21,121 bases of DNA from Minisyncoccota bacterium (GTDB taxonomy: Bacteria > Patescibacteriota > Minisyncoccia > Phycocordibacterales > UBA9973). Position 1 is the stretch's first letter, and each line of letters opens with the position of its first letter. The DNA lies in the NCBI GenBank assembly GCA_017984185.1, contig JAGNZX010000002.1, forward strand, positions 1 through 21,121, written 5' to 3'. The notes beneath the pieces were generated by a model that was not told the DNA's origin, made no database searches, and was given only the letters and a program-made list of their open reading frames with translations. Position numbers and translations under genes: made by a program. Shown here in pieces: positions 20,413 through 21,121 of this stretch.

Positions 20413-21121
20413 TTATTCACTACTGGCTGCTATACACGAAGTTATCTTGCATGGTAACTCAACTGTTGAATCATCCGGCACTCCAGACACTGTCAGATTT
20501 TCTATGCATTGGTCGATAGACATGTTTTCTCCGCTGGCTCTGCATGTGACATCACATCTTTCGGAGTCTCCACCACAAGAAAGACAAGCAGCGGTGCACC
20601 GCTTAGATGTGAGTGGAACACTTGTTAGAGGATCGTTGGTTGACATATTTGCACATCGTGCTGAGCATTCCGACCCACCACCACTTTTTGTGCAAACTTC
20701 TGTGCATTGAACTACATCCATAGTACCACCAACGTCGCTACAAAAACCGTTACATAGTGTCGCGTTTCCTTTACTTGCCGTGCAAGCGCTAACACATTGA
20801 GGAATGGTAATATTTTTGTCTTTTCCGGGTCCTTCACCTTGCTGGCCTTCCTTACATGCAGCTATCGCTGTGTAAGATAATCCAGTATAAGGGTTTCCAC
20901 CAATCAAGAAATCTATCGAGACAGACACATTTGGCAAATATTCTGCTGGTAAACCCTTGATTATTAATTCATCTTCTTGGGATGCTGGTGTGCATGTGCC
21001 AGGCCCTGTATATGCTCCACATACAGCGGTCTGAGCCTGTCTAGCACCGACTCCTGCCGGTAGACCGTTTGGATAAACTTTATCTTCTGCATTCTTTACT
21101 CCGGCTTCGTAAGCGCTGTAA
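20413..21121 (-). CDS. Partial Cys-rich protein with twin-CxxxC repeats, T4SS locus
   Basis: The reading frame is open to the right edge, so only the C-terminal 235 residues are seen and the start lies outside the window. The first part (beginning YSAYEAGVKNAEDKVYPNGL) leads into a beta-like stretch, EYLPNVSVSIDFLIGGNPYTG. The tail then has 17 cysteines. Three tandem units follow C-x3-C-x8/9-C-x3-C: CVSAC...CNGFC, CTEVC...CSARC and CTAAC...CDVTC (20796-20542). A fourth incomplete unit starts IDQC. So many paired cysteines suggest an exported, disulfide-linked protein. It lies 16 nt upstream of the VirB6-like gene and is probably part of the same operon. The family is not recognised; an adhesin-like or pilus-associated role is only a guess. 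Confidence 0.75.
   Translation of the reverse strand, partial: YSAYEAGVKNAEDKVYPNGLPAGVGARQAQTAVCGAYTGPGTCTPASQEDELIIKGLPAEYLPNVSVSIDFLIGGNPYTGLSYTAIAACKEGQQGEGPGKDKNITIPQCVSACTASKGNATLCNGFCSDVGGTMDVVQCTEVCTKSGGGSECSARCANMSTNDPLTSVPLTSKRCTAACLSCGGDSERCDVTCRASGENMSIDQCIENLTVSGVPDDSTVELPCKITSCIAASSE

Noticed and set aside
20413..20937. Treating the Cys-rich gene as complete with a TTG start at 20937
   Set aside because: The frame stays open upstream to the window edge with protein-like sequence, so the gene is partial and the TTG is an internal leucine codon.
1..21121. CRISPR arrays, tRNA genes or rRNA genes
   Set aside because: I saw no regularly spaced direct repeats, cloverleaf-like segments or rRNA signature sequences.

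Overview
The window is an AT-rich bacterial chromosome segment whose gene set and layout point to the Candidate Phyla Radiation (Patescibacteria), most likely a Parcubacteria-type lineage. This placement is an inference from several signs: a PrgI/TraC-like/VirB4/VirB6 type IV secretion (T4SS) cluster with exported accessory proteins, a solitary S23-type four-helix-bundle gene, compact housekeeping genes, almost no Shine-Dalgarno sequences, and TGA used as a normal stop (for example at the end of yidD), which argues against the Gracilibacteria/SR1 code.

Layout. 1-610: no convincing protein gene. It holds a ~375-nt structured RNA on the minus strand with a perfect TTGACA-N17-TATAAT promoter, at least six internal hairpins and a strong intrinsic terminator; I cannot assign it to a known family. 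611-2592: ruvC, a 53-residue very acidic microprotein and convergent tyrS, which share a bidirectional terminator. 2631-5165: a class A penicillin-binding protein. 5166-8014 (minus): dnaA, dnaN and a small DciA/DUF721-like protein. 8181-10111 (plus): rpmH, rnpA, yidD, yidC and a KH-R3H (Jag/KhpB) protein, the classical origin-proximal cluster. Perfect DnaA boxes lie on both sides of dnaA. The dnaA-dnaN gap also carries six consecutive NTA triplets directly after a box, so this is probably the replication origin, bipartite as in Bacillus.

10142-21121 (minus): a T4SS locus running from the right edge toward the origin. In transcription order it holds: a partial Cys-rich protein, VirB6-like membrane protein, a protein with an internally duplicated domain, an inserted S23 cassette with inverted-repeat ends, PrgI-like protein, TraC-like domain protein, VirB4 ATPase, an exported Ig-like protein, a VirB2-like pilin fused to a putative M15-type peptidase domain, and a membrane-anchored beta-propeller-like protein. 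No coupling protein or relaxase is visible. The locus could therefore serve DNA uptake, protein export or host contact rather than conjugation, but missing genes may lie outside the window.

The most interesting points are the unassigned structured RNA, the pilin-peptidase fusion, the S23 cassette with a possible solo end near jag, the twin-CxxxC repeats in the Cys-rich protein, the putative DnaA-trio origin element, and a recurring pattern of -10 boxes placed 6-9 nt before start codons, which suggests leaderless transcripts.
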